DNA of 64,000 nt from VAZQ01 sp963721005 (GCA_963721005.1 CAVRHR010000005.1:620001-684000); one strand, 5' to 3'; counted from the stretch's first letter, positions 1 to 9,222 are shown. The notes: generated by a model not told the origin, from the letters alone. Translations and numbers: made by a program.

Positions 1-612
1 GCCGCGCCCGATCCGGCCGTACGTGCGAACGCCGGACGCGCCGTCGCCCAGTCGGCGCGCAGCCCCGCACCCGTCACATCGGCGCCCGCCAATGTTGCCA
101 AGAAGCCGGTTCGCCTCGCGGATGCTTCCGCTTCCGACGATTTGAGCGTGCCTGCCGATGACGACAGTCACACCGCGATCTACGACATCCTGGCGCACAA
201 GGTCTACCTGCCAAGCGGCAAGGCGCTCGAAGCGCATTCAGGCTTGGGCAGCTACCTCGACAATCCGCGCTATGTGGCCGAGAAGGATCGCGGGCCGACA
301 CCGCCGAATGTCTATGACCTGTCGTTGCGCGAGGAGCTTTTTCACGGCGTCCGCGCCATCCGTCTCAATCCGGTCGGCGGCGGCAACATGTACGGCCGCG
401 ACGGGATGCTGGCGCATACCTACATGCTCGGTGCCAACGGCCAATCGAACGGCTGCGTCTCCTTCAGCGACTATCCGGCTTTCCTCAACGCCGTCCTGAA
501 CGGCGAGGTCAGCCGCCTGGTGGTGGTCGAGCATCTGGCGAACCCGCCCAACTCCAGGACCGCCTCGGGCTGGATTCCCGAGGCCATCAGGTCCTTCTTC
601 GGACGGTCCTGA
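1..612 (+). CDS. DUF2778 / L,D-transpeptidase-like protein, 5' end missing
   Basis: The frame is open from base 1, so the N-terminus lies outside the window; an internal ATG at 142 is unlikely to be the true start. The visible N-terminal part is Ala/Pro-rich and low complexity, as in a linker. The C-terminal 130 residues match DUF2778 (Tlde1-type fold): a His in LAHTYML, then NGQSNGCVSF with the presumed catalytic Cys, then a conserved RLVVVEHL strand. Family knowledge: Tlde1 members are periplasmic L,D-carboxy/transpeptidases acting on peptidoglycan, some delivered by type VI secretion, and Bradyrhizobium relatives carry many copies. No T6SS gene is visible here, so a housekeeping envelope role is equally possible. 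Confidence 0.8.
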   Translation, partial: AAPDPAVRANAGRAVAQSARSPAPVTSAPANVAKKPVRLADASASDDLSVPADDDSHTAIYDILAHKVYLPSGKALEAHSGLGSYLDNPRYVAEKDRGPTPPNVYDLSLREELFHGVRAIRLNPVGGGNMYGRDGMLAHTYMLGANGQSNGCVSFSDYPAFLNAVLNGEVSRLVVVEHLANPPNSRTASGWIPEAIRSFFGRS

Positions 613-836
613 GCCGCGGTGCTCCGCGCCGCCCGTTGCGGCCTTTTCAGACTTAATTTCCACCGGAACCTGCTGTACATTGCGCGGCAGCCGCCCTTGA
701 AATCGGGACGTGCCGAAGTCCCTAACGCAAAGCCAACGGGCAGCGATTACGCCGTCGGCGGGCACACTTGGCCGCAGAATGTCTTTTCCTGATCTGACCG
801 CGCGCCCGCCTACACTGGTGCGCAAGGAGCAACATC

Positions 837-1352
837 ATGCGTCATTCGCCTATTCTCAGCTTGCCTGCAATCACGGCATTCGGGCTTGCCCTCTTGTGGA
901 ACGGCGGCGCGCTTGCCCAGACGAAGTCCCTCAAGGATCAATTGGTCGGCACCTGGATCTTCATCTCGTCGACCAATACCAAACCTGATGGCACCAAGTT
1001 CGATCCATGGGGCCAAAACCCCAAGGGCACGACCATCTTCGAACCCAATGGTCACTATGCCTTCATGCTGATGCGCTCCGACCTGCCGAAGTTCACCGAC
1101 CGCTCGAAGACCACGCCGGAGGACGGCAAAGCGGTGGTGCAAGGCTCGATCGCCTATTTCGGCACCTACACGGTCGACGAGGCGAGCAAGACCGTAACGA
1201 TGCATGTCGAGGGCAGCACGCTTTCGGCGCTCAACGGCACGGATCAAAAGCGCATCATCAAATCGATCTCGGCCGACGAGCTGAACACCGTCAACCCGGT
1301 CACCTCCGAGGGCGGTTCAGCGGCGGACACCATCTACAAGCGGGCCAAATAG
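837..1352 (+). CDS. Secreted lipocalin-like domain protein
   Basis: This is a 171-residue protein with an N-terminal signal peptide (hydrophobic stretch ending near ALAQ, about residue 27). The mature part opens with LVGTWIF, the GxW signature of the lipocalin-like family (Lipocalin_5 type), and contains NGHYAFMLMRSDLPKF, seen in soil-bacterial members. It probably forms a small periplasmic beta-barrel; no ligand can be inferred. The ATG at 837 is preceded by AAGGAGC. The gene stands alone and converges on the HAD gene at 1441, with a hairpin between them. Confidence 0.75.
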   Translation: MRHSPILSLPAITAFGLALLWNGGALAQTKSLKDQLVGTWIFISSTNTKPDGTKFDPWGQNPKGTTIFEPNGHYAFMLMRSDLPKFTDRSKTTPEDGKAVVQGSIAYFGTYTVDEASKTVTMHVEGSTLSALNGTDQKRIIKSISADELNTVNPVTSEGGSAADTIYKRAK

Positions 1353-1374
1353 GCGCGTAGCATCATGGGCGGCC

Positions 1375-1407
1375 CGCCCTGGCCACGCACGTAGTGCGGC
1401 CAGGGCG
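1375..1407. terminator. Hairpin between convergent genes
   Basis: A 10-bp GC-rich stem (CGCCCTGGCC with GGCCAGGGCG, 13-nt loop) lies 23 bp after the lipocalin-like gene and 34 bp before the end of the opposing HAD gene. There is no T-run on either side. It could act as a bidirectional terminator or 3'-end stabiliser. Confidence 0.4.
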
Positions 1408-1440
1408 CGCTGCTTCCAACCCGCCGATCCCTGGCGCCCG

Positions 1441-2286
1441 TCAGACCCCGAGCTTGTCGGCGAAGTCGTTGAAGTTCTTGGCAACCACATCGAATGACGT
1501 CGACGCCTTCGGTGTGGTCTCGCCGGTGCCCGGACCGCCCTCTCCGGGCCGTCCGATGTGGCCGGTGCGCAACCCGAGATTCTGCGCGGACGCCAGGTCG
1601 TCGCTGTGCGCCGCGCACATCATGACCTGCTCGGGCTTGAGGTTGAACGCCTCGCAAGTCATCAGATAGACCTTCGGCTGCGGCTTGTAGCCCTGGGCGA
1701 TCTCGGAACCGAGGATCGCGTCCCAGGGGAGATTGTTGCGTCGCGCCACGTCGGCCATCAGCGCGATGTTGCCGTTCGAGCACGGCGCCATCAGAAACCG
1801 TTTGTGCAGCCGGGCAAAGCCCGGACCCACATCCGGCCAGGCGTCGAGCTTGTGCCAGGCGAGGGTGAGCTCCGCGAGCGTCGCATCGTCGAGCTTCTCG
1901 ACCCGGAATCGCGGCAGGATCCGCTCGAGATTTTCCCGATGCAGAATATCCAGCTTGACGAACGGCCGCCGCCCGCTTCGCACCTCGTCCATGCTCGGCC
2001 CGTATTCCTTGCGCCAAGCATCCGCGAACGCGTGCCAGTCGAGATCATTGCCCATGGGCTTGAGAATGCGCTCCACCTCGTGCGCGACGCCATTGCGCCA
2101 ATCCACCACGGTGCCGAAGGTGTCGAATACCAGCGCCTTGACGTCGGGCATCGGCAACGCGGCCGCAGCCTGCGCCCACGCCCGGCTCGGCGCAAACGGC
2201 CCGGAACCGGCGAGCGCGCCGGCGGCCGCCAATGCGGCGCCACTTCGGATGAGCCCGCGGCGCGTCGAATTCTTGCTGGCACTCAT
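1441..2286 (-). CDS. Haloacid dehalogenase type II-like HAD hydrolase, Tat-exported
   Basis: The 281-residue protein starts with an apparent Tat signal (STRRGLIRSGAALAAAG, cleavage near AWAQA). The mature part has the HAD nucleophile motif VFDTFGTVVDW, the S(N)GN motif in PCSNGNIALM, and a C-terminal VMMCAAHSDDLASAQ motif, the arrangement of type II (S)-2-haloacid dehalogenases (known reaction: L-2-haloacid to D-2-hydroxyacid). Export of this normally cytoplasmic fold is unusual but recurs in soil alphaproteobacteria. GAGGAGG upstream of ATG 2286 fixes the start. The substrate is uncertain. Confidence 0.8.
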   Translation of the reverse strand: MSASKNSTRRGLIRSGAALAAAGALAGSGPFAPSRAWAQAAAALPMPDVKALVFDTFGTVVDWRNGVAHEVERILKPMGNDLDWHAFADAWRKEYGPSMDEVRSGRRPFVKLDILHRENLERILPRFRVEKLDDATLAELTLAWHKLDAWPDVGPGFARLHKRFLMAPCSNGNIALMADVARRNNLPWDAILGSEIAQGYKPQPKVYLMTCEAFNLKPEQVMMCAAHSDDLASAQNLGLRTGHIGRPGEGGPGTGETTPKASTSFDVVAKNFNDFADKLGV

Positions 2287-2395
2287 GGTGGCATCCTCCT
2301 CTGGGATCGAAAGAAGGAAAGCGTCGCCGCGGAAGGCGGACGCGCCAGCCTGAGATGCCGGCGCGTCCGAGCTGTGTCAGGAGCTGTGGTCCTCC

Positions 2396-3169
2396 CTACT
2401 TCGCCGTCGGCTCCATGCGCGCCGTCTTCCAGTGCTGGGCAGCGGCCTGGCCGCCGACGAACTGGGCGAATGCCAGCGCCGCGGGCGATGCCGACTTGGC
2501 GGTCAGCGCCACCTCATAGGCGGTATAGTCCTGCAGCGGCGCCGGCACCGGGCCGGCGAACTTCACGAAGGTGCGCACCTCGCTCGCATTCATGAGGCCG
2601 AGCTCAAGCTCGCCCTTGGCGATCAGCTCCTGGCCCGGGTCGAGGCCGACGACCTTCACCTTGGGCTTGATCGTGTCCATGATGCCGGACGCGGCCAGGA
2701 TGCGCTGGATCACGACGCCGCTGCCGTTGGGCACGGCCGGATCGCCGACGCCGATCGACTTGGCGGCGAGCAGCGCCTTCTTGAACCCGTCGGCGGTCGA
2801 GAGGTCGGGGGCGGTCGCGTTCGGAGCCACCGCCATGCCGATTCCGCCGCGCACCACCGGCTTGCGGGTCTCGGGCTTGAGCCCGTTGTTTTTCGCCAGC
2901 TCCGCCATCGCGGGCTCCGACTGGATCACGACGTCGAAGGCTTCGCCGGCAGCGAGCTTTTGCGACACCATCGCGGGCGAGCCGGCGAAATAGGTCACCT
3001 GGTGGCCGGTCTGCTTCATGAAGTCGGCGATGATCGGGTCGAGGCCGAGCTTCACGCCGCCGACGCTGATCACCTTGACCTCATCCGCGATGGCGATGCC
3101 GGCCGACGCCATGACGGCGAGCGCGGCGACGGCGAGCGCGGCGAGGCAGGTATTGAAGACTGTGCGCAT
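2396..3169 (-). CDS. ModA-like periplasmic substrate-binding protein (orphan)
   Basis: I chose ATG 3169, preceded by GGAGAT, because it places a clean signal peptide at the N-terminus (cleavage near GIAIADE); an upstream in-frame ATG at 3277 would add 36 residues without signal character. The 257-residue product resembles the molybdate-binding-protein fold (bacterial extracellular solute-binding, PBP_like_2 type): an early VGGVKLGLDPII strand, FDVVIQSEPAM, SIGVGDPAVPNGSG, and a C-terminal helix after PAALAFAQFVGG. There is no permease or ATPase gene nearby. Similar orphans lie at 12543 and 26859. The ligand is unknown. Confidence 0.75.
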   Translation of the reverse strand: MRTVFNTCLAALAVAALAVMASAGIAIADEVKVISVGGVKLGLDPIIADFMKQTGHQVTYFAGSPAMVSQKLAAGEAFDVVIQSEPAMAELAKNNGLKPETRKPVVRGGIGMAVAPNATAPDLSTADGFKKALLAAKSIGVGDPAVPNGSGVVIQRILAASGIMDTIKPKVKVVGLDPGQELIAKGELELGLMNASEVRTFVKFAGPVPAPLQDYTAYEVALTAKSASPAALAFAQFVGGQAAAQHWKTARMEPTAK

Positions 3170-3374
3170 GGCTAATCTCCTCCCAATTCGGTTTCTCTGG
3201 AATTTCCCGGACAATCCCGGTCTCCCCCGGATGGTAGCGATTTTCCGGATTGGCCGAAAGCCCGGAGGCCATGACAATCGATTCCCACGTGCGCGAAAAC
3301 GCCGGGGAACCCGAAGCCGGCTGCCCGGGTTGAGTGCTCGGCAGCACCGTGCTGGCGCGAAAGGAGCATTCCCA

Positions 3375-3782
3375 ATGTGCGATTACAGCCTGGAGAACGT
3401 CATGACCCGACCCGCCAAGGTCGGCGACAAGCTGATGGTGACAACCTTCGCGGCATCGATCACACGCGGCTTTGCCGCCGTTGCGGAGCCCGAGGTGGCG
3501 GTGTGTCTGCGTCCCGGCACGGAGGTCGTATTTGATCGGGCGGTCGAATTCGATGCCTGGTTCTCGTTCCTGCCGAAGCGGACCACCGCGGCCAAGGTGG
3601 CGCGGTTTCGGCAGATCGAAGGCGACATCCCCGGCCACCGCGACGCCCTGGAGTTTCCCGATGGCAAGACTGTCCTGGTCACCAAGCTGACCAAAGGGCA
3701 AGTCGCAAGGGTGCTTCAGCTCCCCGCGGGTGCGCGCAGTCTCGAAGGCGATCTTCAAGCGCTCGATGCGAGCGTCCCATAA
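3375..3782 (+). CDS. Conserved hypothetical protein (MCDYSLEN type)
   Basis: The 135-residue protein starts at ATG 3375 behind AAGGAG (3361-3366). It has no signal peptide or membrane segment. The opening MCDYSLENV recurs in rhizobial proteins of unknown function. The middle contains PKRTTAAKVARFRQI and the end VLQLPAGARS. It is a single gene transcribed away from the ModA-like gene, which implies a divergent promoter region at 3170-3374. No function can be assigned. Confidence 0.65.
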   Translation: MCDYSLENVMTRPAKVGDKLMVTTFAASITRGFAAVAEPEVAVCLRPGTEVVFDRAVEFDAWFSFLPKRTTAAKVARFRQIEGDIPGHRDALEFPDGKTVLVTKLTKGQVARVLQLPAGARSLEGDLQALDASVP

Positions 3783-4052
3783 GTCCCATAACGCGTGCCT
3801 CGATCGCGCGCCGGCCCGTGACGCGCGAACCCGACCTCCCTCCAGCCGGCGCCGCAGCGCACGCCCCGACGTGCCCGCTGCGGCGGCCGGGCTCTGCTGC
3901 CGACGCGCTCCCGAGCATCATCATTCGCGGCGGCCTTCTCGATTTCATGGGCCGGGTGTACGGTCGGAGCCGAGCTTCAACGATCCGCTCAGCACTTCCG
4001 CGCCCTGCCGGCATCGCCCTTGCGGGAACGCAATCGCCAACTCGGAGGAATC

Positions 4053-4880
4053 ATGCCTCGAAGCATTGTCGCCCTCTTGGTGGCTTCGTCTCTGCCGCTC
4101 GGGCACGCGCATGCGGCCGACCAGAAAGCCGGCATCCCGCAGCTCGAATCCTCGACCGTCGGCTGGGCGAAGGTCGCCGACGATTTCGAGCCGCCGCAAT
4201 CGGGGCCGGGGCCGGTGACCTTTGACAAGGCTCATCCTTACGTTCCCAACGGCTTCGGCAAGCAGGTGACCTTCCGGATCGCCGATCTCACCAATCCGAT
4301 TCTCAAGCCGTGGGCGATCGAGAAAATGCGCGAGCAGAACAAGCTCGCGGCGACTGGCGAGCGCGCCTACGAAGCCCGCGCCAGCTGCCGGCCCGGAGGA
4401 GTCCCGGGATTTCTGGTCATGGGCCGGGTCAACCCGCTGTTTTTTGTGCAGGGAAAACGCGAGGTCATCCTGATCAACGAAGGTGGCCCGGAAGTGCGCC
4501 ACGTCCTGCTCGACGTGCCGCATTCGGTGCATCCGAAAATCAGCCCCTACGGGGAATCCGTCGGTCACTATGAAGGCGGCGATACCCTGGTGGTCGACAC
4601 CACCGGGCTATCGGACGACACCTACATCGACAATTATCGTACCCCGCACACGACGCAGCTTCACGTCGTCGAGCGCTTCCAAGTGGCCGACGGCGGCAAG
4701 ACGCTCAGGGTTACGATACAGGTCGAGGATCCGGGCGCGTTCAACATGCCATGGTCGGCGCGGCAGACCTATCGCCGGACCCGTACCGGCGCGATGGAGG
4801 AGACCGTTTGCGCCGAGAACAACATCGCGTTCGATGCCTCGGTCACCGAGATTCCCAAGGCGGACAAGCCCGACTTTTGA
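4053..4880 (+). CDS. Secreted hypothetical protein, relative of the gene at 21381
   Basis: ATG 4053 follows CGGAGGAAT and begins a signal peptide ending near HAHAADQ. The 275-residue product shares a block with the protein at 21381: here YEGGDTLVVDTTGLSDDTYI, there DGRYDTLLIETRGM. Both have a preceding HSVHP/HMGQH-like segment and a later charged strand with VERFQV/VKERIYL. I know of no named function for this family, which is widespread in soil proteobacteria. The mature part is beta-rich, consistent with a periplasmic or surface domain. The gene stands alone. Confidence 0.6.
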   Translation: MPRSIVALLVASSLPLGHAHAADQKAGIPQLESSTVGWAKVADDFEPPQSGPGPVTFDKAHPYVPNGFGKQVTFRIADLTNPILKPWAIEKMREQNKLAATGERAYEARASCRPGGVPGFLVMGRVNPLFFVQGKREVILINEGGPEVRHVLLDVPHSVHPKISPYGESVGHYEGGDTLVVDTTGLSDDTYIDNYRTPHTTQLHVVERFQVADGGKTLRVTIQVEDPGAFNMPWSARQTYRRTRTGAMEETVCAENNIAFDASVTEIPKADKPDF

Positions 4881-5072
4881 GCATCTTGCGAATCGGCCCG
4901 GGTCATCGACCCGGGCACACCCGAAGCATTGGTTGGTGACGTCGGTCACGATCGGCGTCTCGGGATATCCTGCCCGGAATTGAAAGCCGCGCCACCGAAC
5001 CACTATGCAATGCCGATCCCGCCATGTTAAATGTCGCCGGGATCGGGCTTTCCAGCATACGGAGATCGTTTG

Positions 5073-5753
5073 ATGGCGCTCAGAGCACTCCTTGTCGCTA
5101 CCATGGCAGCCTTCGCCGGTACCACGCAGGTTTCGGCACATCTTCCGGCCCCCATGGTCCCGACAGCGCTGGTGGAGGATGTGCAAAGCCCCACCACCGG
5201 GATCGAGTTCATGGACTATGTCGGCAACGGCCAGGTGATCAAGCTCGCGCCCGGCGACATCCTGGTTCTCAGCTATCTCAAGTCCTGTGCGCACGAGACC
5301 ATCACGGGCGGCACGGTAGTTGTGGGCGCGGAGCAGAGCGATGTCCGGGACGGCCAGGTCGTGCGGACCAAGGTCCCCTGCGACGGCGGCAAGATTCGCC
5401 TGAGCTCTCAGCAGGCGAGCAAGAGCGCCGCCAGTGCCTTCCGGCTGCAGAGTGCCGACATCCAGCCGGACCTGTTCGCCCGCACCCCGGTGGTCCAACT
5501 GCCCAAGACGCTGGCGAGCGCCGACCGTACCCTGCTGATCGAGCGGACCGATCGCCGTGGCGAGCGCCACGAGGTCAAGATCGATGACGCCATCGTGGCC
5601 GCCGGCTTCTACGATCTGGCCAGGAGCAACGTAACTCTCGCGCGGGGCGCGATCTACGATGCCAGCATCGGCGGCCACAAGCTGACGTTCCAGATCGACC
5701 CCAAGGCCAAATCCGGCCCGGCGCCGGTCGTCAGCCGCCTGCTGCGTTTTTAA
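5073..5753 (+). CDS. Secreted hypothetical protein, probable partner of the CHASE2-SpoIIE gene
   Basis: ATG 5073 lies behind GGAG (5061) and starts a 226-residue protein with a signal peptide (cleavage near VSAHLPA). The mature part opens with IEFMDYVGNGQVIKLAPGDI followed by VLSYLKSCAHETITGG, resembling the strand order of FecR-type periplasmic sensor domains. The match is weak. Two Cys residues (in KSCAHE and VPCDGG) could form a disulfide. It ends 30 bp before the CHASE2 phosphatase gene on the same strand, so the two are likely co-transcribed and the protein may present a signal to, or work beside, the CHASE2 domain. Confidence 0.65.
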   Translation: MALRALLVATMAAFAGTTQVSAHLPAPMVPTALVEDVQSPTTGIEFMDYVGNGQVIKLAPGDILVLSYLKSCAHETITGGTVVVGAEQSDVRDGQVVRTKVPCDGGKIRLSSQQASKSAASAFRLQSADIQPDLFARTPVVQLPKTLASADRTLLIERTDRRGERHEVKIDDAIVAAGFYDLARSNVTLARGAIYDASIGGHKLTFQIDPKAKSGPAPVVSRLLRF

Positions 5754-5783
5754 TAGCTGCCGTCCGGCCACCGGGCGCCGTCG

Positions 5784-7811
5784 ATGGATCCGGTTCGCCT
5801 GCGCGCAGCCGCGGCAGGCGTCCTGATTGCGCTCGCGGCGGGGCTCCTCGCCGCCTCGCCCGCACTCGACGGGTTGCGGGGCTTCTCGATCGACTTGCTG
5901 ACCATGCTGCGCTGGTACGCATTCGGAGACGCGTACCCGGGAGCCTCCTCGCCCACGGTCGTGCTGGCGCTCGACGAGGAAACCTTCCGGACCCCGCCGT
6001 TCGAAGGCAGCCCCAGCATCACCTGGACGCCCGAGATCGGCCGGGTGCTGACCGCGATCATCGACGGCGGCGCCAAGGTCGTGGGCTTCGACATCGTATT
6101 CCCGACCTCGATCGAGCAATCCGCGGTGCCGTTCGGCGACGAGACCCTGGGCTCGCGCCTGCGCGGCTTCGACCGCGACTTCTTGCGCGCGCTCGCGCTC
6201 GGCGCCCGCACCGGCAAGGTCGTGCTCGGCGAGGTCCAGCATCAGGAAAATCCGGTCTTGCCCTCGCCCGGCCAGCGCGCCGCGGTCGGCTTTGGACGCA
6301 ACATCCGCGCGCTCAACGCCTACGACGATCCCGACGGCGTGATCCGCCGCGTCCCGCTCGTGTTCACGGTCGATGGCGAGCCGGTGCCATCGATGGCGGC
6401 CGAGCTCGCGGCGCGCACGACCGGGGCGCCCGCCTCCGCGCAGCTCGCCGCCGCGGGCGCCGTGCCCGGCACGATCACGCTCAACTTCGCCGGCGGCGCC
6501 GACGACATACCCACATTCTCGCTCGCCGACCTGAACGCCTGCGCCGGGAAGGGCGACCAGGACTTCTTCCGCCGCCATTTCGACGGCAAGGTCGTGCTGA
6601 TCGGCACGTTGCTCGACGTCGAGGACCGCAAGATGACCTCCAAGCGTTTCGCCACCGCGCCCGAAGGCGCTCGCGCGGAGCGCTGCGCGCTGACCATCCC
6701 GGCGGCCGGGCAGAGCTTCGCCCGCGACTCGATTTCCGGCGTCTACATCCATGCCACGGCGGTGAACAATCTCATCCGCGGCGACGCGCTGCGCGAGCTC
6801 GGCCGCGTCGGCACCGGGATCGCCTCGTTTGCGCTGGCCGCGCTGGCGGTCGCGGCTGCGCTCGCGCTCGGGCCCAACGCCGCTGCACTTGCCTTTCTCG
6901 GCATCGCGGCGGCCTGGAGCACGGGCGCCACCATTGCGTTTCGCACCGCGCTGGCGGTGCCGCTGGTCGAGCCGCTGTTGACGGCGCTCGCCGCGCTCGG
7001 CGCCGCGATCGGCTATCGCCTCGTCGTCGCCGACCGCATCATGGCGGCGCAGCTCGCGGAGCGGCGCGCCCATGAGGCCGAGATGGCCAGCGCCGCCGCC
7101 ATTCAGCGGGCCATGCTGCCGAGCATGCAGCCGGATGACCCCGCCCGGGAAAAGCTCGATATTTTCGCCGACATGATACCGGCGCGCGAGGTTGGCGGCG
7201 ACTTGTACGACATCGTCGAGCTCGACGGGAACCAGGTCGCGATCACGATCGGCGACGTTTGCGGCAAAGGCGTTCCGGCCTCGCTGTTCATGGCGATCAC
7301 GCAGACGGTCATGCGGCTGGTGGTCCGTTCCAGCCGGGATCTCCAGGCCGAGATGAAGGCGGCCAACAAGCTCCTGGTCGCCAACAATCGCGAGGTAATG
7401 TTCACCACCTTGTTCTGCGGCGTGATCGACGTGCCATCCGGCACGATGACCTTTTGCAACTGCGGTCACAACCCGCCGCGCCTGCTGCGCCGGGGCGAGA
7501 GCACATTCGAATCGCTGCGCAGCTGCGGGCCGCCGCTGGCGATCGTCGATGACTTCGGCTACGTGCCGCGATCGATCGCCCTGGCGCCCGGCGACCTGCT
7601 GCTGCTCTACACCGATGGGGTAACCGAGGCCGAGAACATCGAGGCCGCGCAGTTCGGCGAAAAGCGTCTCGAGCAGGCGATTCTCGAGATGCGCGGCCAT
7701 CCCGCGCGTGAGGTCGTGGAGCATGTCATCAAGCGCGTAGCGGAGTTCGCCAAGGGCGCCCCCCAGTCCGACGACATCACCTGCCTCGCGGTCGTTCGCA
7801 ACGAGCTGTGA
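5784..7811 (+). CDS. CHASE2 sensor with SpoIIE/RsbU-type PP2C phosphatase
   Basis: This 675-residue membrane protein has a first TM at about residues 8-30, a periplasmic CHASE2 domain to about 330 (VVLALDEETF; ITWTPEIGRVL; KVVLIGTLLD near its end), then three closely spaced TM helices (about 340-410). After a short linker comes a PP2C/SpoIIE domain (about 430-675) with the metal-binding acids in EVGGDLYD, IGDVCGKG, LYTDGVTEAE and SDDITCL. The known family role is dephosphorylating anti-sigma-factor antagonists (partner switching) in response to an external signal. No anti-sigma or STAS gene is in the window, so the target must be elsewhere. Confidence 0.9.
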   Translation: MDPVRLRAAAAGVLIALAAGLLAASPALDGLRGFSIDLLTMLRWYAFGDAYPGASSPTVVLALDEETFRTPPFEGSPSITWTPEIGRVLTAIIDGGAKVVGFDIVFPTSIEQSAVPFGDETLGSRLRGFDRDFLRALALGARTGKVVLGEVQHQENPVLPSPGQRAAVGFGRNIRALNAYDDPDGVIRRVPLVFTVDGEPVPSMAAELAARTTGAPASAQLAAAGAVPGTITLNFAGGADDIPTFSLADLNACAGKGDQDFFRRHFDGKVVLIGTLLDVEDRKMTSKRFATAPEGARAERCALTIPAAGQSFARDSISGVYIHATAVNNLIRGDALRELGRVGTGIASFALAALAVAAALALGPNAAALAFLGIAAAWSTGATIAFRTALAVPLVEPLLTALAALGAAIGYRLVVADRIMAAQLAERRAHEAEMASAAAIQRAMLPSMQPDDPAREKLDIFADMIPAREVGGDLYDIVELDGNQVAITIGDVCGKGVPASLFMAITQTVMRLVVRSSRDLQAEMKAANKLLVANNREVMFTTLFCGVIDVPSGTMTFCNCGHNPPRLLRRGESTFESLRSCGPPLAIVDDFGYVPRSIALAPGDLLLLYTDGVTEAENIEAAQFGEKRLEQAILEMRGHPAREVVEHVIKRVAEFAKGAPQSDDITCLAVVRNEL

Positions 7812-7817
7812 TCCGAT

Positions 7818-8120
7818 CTACGAGAAGGGGGCATTCCGCCCGGACGCCCGTCGCCTTGATGCTCGGCCACTATCCTTGACCCTGAAGCTGGCTGTCCGGC
7901 CATGGCTCTTGCGGCCGGTCAGTCGGAAGCTCACACCCCAAAATCACGAGCCGTCCGCCTGCTGGAAGATGCGCCCCACGTCGCGCTCCCCGTCGAACAC
8001 GTCGAAGTCGGTTTCCGACCGCGAGCCGGACGGGCGAGAGATCGATCCGAACAACCATTTGTCCACCGCGTCGATGATGGCCGCCTCTTCCGTCTCGGCG
8101 AAGTCGCCGGCAGACCGTCG
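7818..8120 (-). pseudogene. Small conserved hypothetical gene broken by an internal TGA and missing its start
   Basis: Reading the minus strand gives VDKWLFGSISRPSG, then FDVFDGERDVGRIFQQADGS, then TGA (7944-7946), then FWGVSFRLTGRKSHGRTASF in the same frame. The two halves form one protein of a type common in Bradyrhizobium relatives (VFDGxRDVGRI ... WFWGV ... LTGRKxxG), in which Trp normally sits where the TGA is, so TGG to TGA is the simplest explanation. An upstream in-frame stop (8121-8123) leaves no good start codon. Family recognition is from memory. Confidence 0.55.
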
Positions 8121-8360
8121 TCAAGACGGCTCGCGCCAGCGGTGAACCAAGCGCCGAAGTTTGATGTAAATCAAAATCGCTGGCTTGCCGCTCTTTAGTT
8201 TGCTGTGTCAACGCGACCTGCCTTCCCCGGGGTGGGCCGCGTGGTCCTGGCGCAGTGTACCGGTCACCTGTCCGCCACCTGCGTCGGGGCCTTGATGCGC
8301 GGGGCGATACGGGAGGTGCTTGGCCGCCGGCCTAGCTCGCGTCCCTGAACAAAGGAGCAC

Positions 8361-8792
8361 ATGGCAATGACTGGAACCAAGGCGTACGCTCTGCTTGCCG
8401 CTATCACGGCCGGAGCGGTTTTTGGCACCGTTTCTACCACCTGGGCGCAGTATGGCGGTGGATCCAACACCCGCGGGTCGGTTACAGCCTGCAGCTTGTC
8501 CGGCGTCAATCCAGCCGACCACCCTGATGTCTTCGGCAATCCTACCATCGCCGCAACGTACGGCTTTGTCCAATCAAATGGTTCCTGGCATGTGGCGCCC
8601 GGATGCCGTCGTGGCGCCGCCACGTTTGCACCAGCGGCGTCTGCGTTCGCCGCCATGGGCGAACCCATCGTCGCACTTGGCCAGCCCGTCACCGGCGGCT
8701 CAGGCCCCGGCGGGTTGATCATGAGCAACGGTCTGTGCTGGGTGCAAAACAATGGAACCATGTACCGTTGGGGTCTATGCCCTAAGCCTTGA
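8361..8792 (+). CDS. Small secreted hypothetical protein
   Basis: ATG 8361 follows AAAGGAGCAC. The 143-residue product has a signal peptide ending near TWAQYG. The mature part is Gly/Ala-rich with four Cys residues (in TACSLSG, PGCRRG, GLCWV and GLCPKP), enough for two disulfides, and ends with an NNGTMYRWG segment. No family is recognised. It is flanked by non-coding sequence on both sides and is probably monocistronic. Confidence 0.65.
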   Translation: MAMTGTKAYALLAAITAGAVFGTVSTTWAQYGGGSNTRGSVTACSLSGVNPADHPDVFGNPTIAATYGFVQSNGSWHVAPGCRRGAATFAPAASAFAAMGEPIVALGQPVTGGSGPGGLIMSNGLCWVQNNGTMYRWGLCPKP

Positions 8793-9222
8793 ACAAAAGG
8801 CGCAAAGCTGTCGCTCGGTGTGGTGAAACCTCGCCAAGCAATCGATCAGCGGTGCCGGCCATCGGATGATTGAGCTCGCCGGCACCGCGGCGCCATCGCA
8901 GCCGTGCGTGCAGTTGTTGCCCGATACTTAATTGCTATACTTTATACCTTCGCCCGGCCCTGACGCCCGTCGCCTTGATGATCGGCCAGCACCCAGCCGG
9001 CGTCGACGACGGTTGGAATTTCCGGCGGCGCTGCCGGGGGCCCCCCACCCGCCGCACCTGGGTTCCAACCGGTTCGGAGAGGTGCTAATTTCCGCCCCGG
9101 TTCGCGGGGCATACCGGTTTATGGCTCCGAGGATCGGTTGTGGGTCTCCGACTCGAGCCCACAATTGGGGGCGCGCGACATGGCCCGACCGGAGGGTGGC
9201 CGACGGTGGGGAGCGGGTGGTC
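8793..9222. other. Intergenic region upstream of the LuxR gene
   Basis: No convincing gene is visible. An AT-rich patch (TTAATTGCTATACTTTATACC, about 8929-8949, as TTAATTGCTA then TACTTTATACC) is a plausible promoter core for the LuxR gene. GACGCCCGTCGCCTTGATG at 8962 repeats a sequence found at 7843, after the phosphatase gene. Confidence 0.3.

Noticed and set aside
4608..7724. A 1038-codon open frame on the minus strand opposite the CHASE2 phosphatase gene
   Set aside because: Composition is His/Arg/Gly-rich with no domain, and the plus strand holds a full, motif-rich gene. It is a GC-driven shadow.
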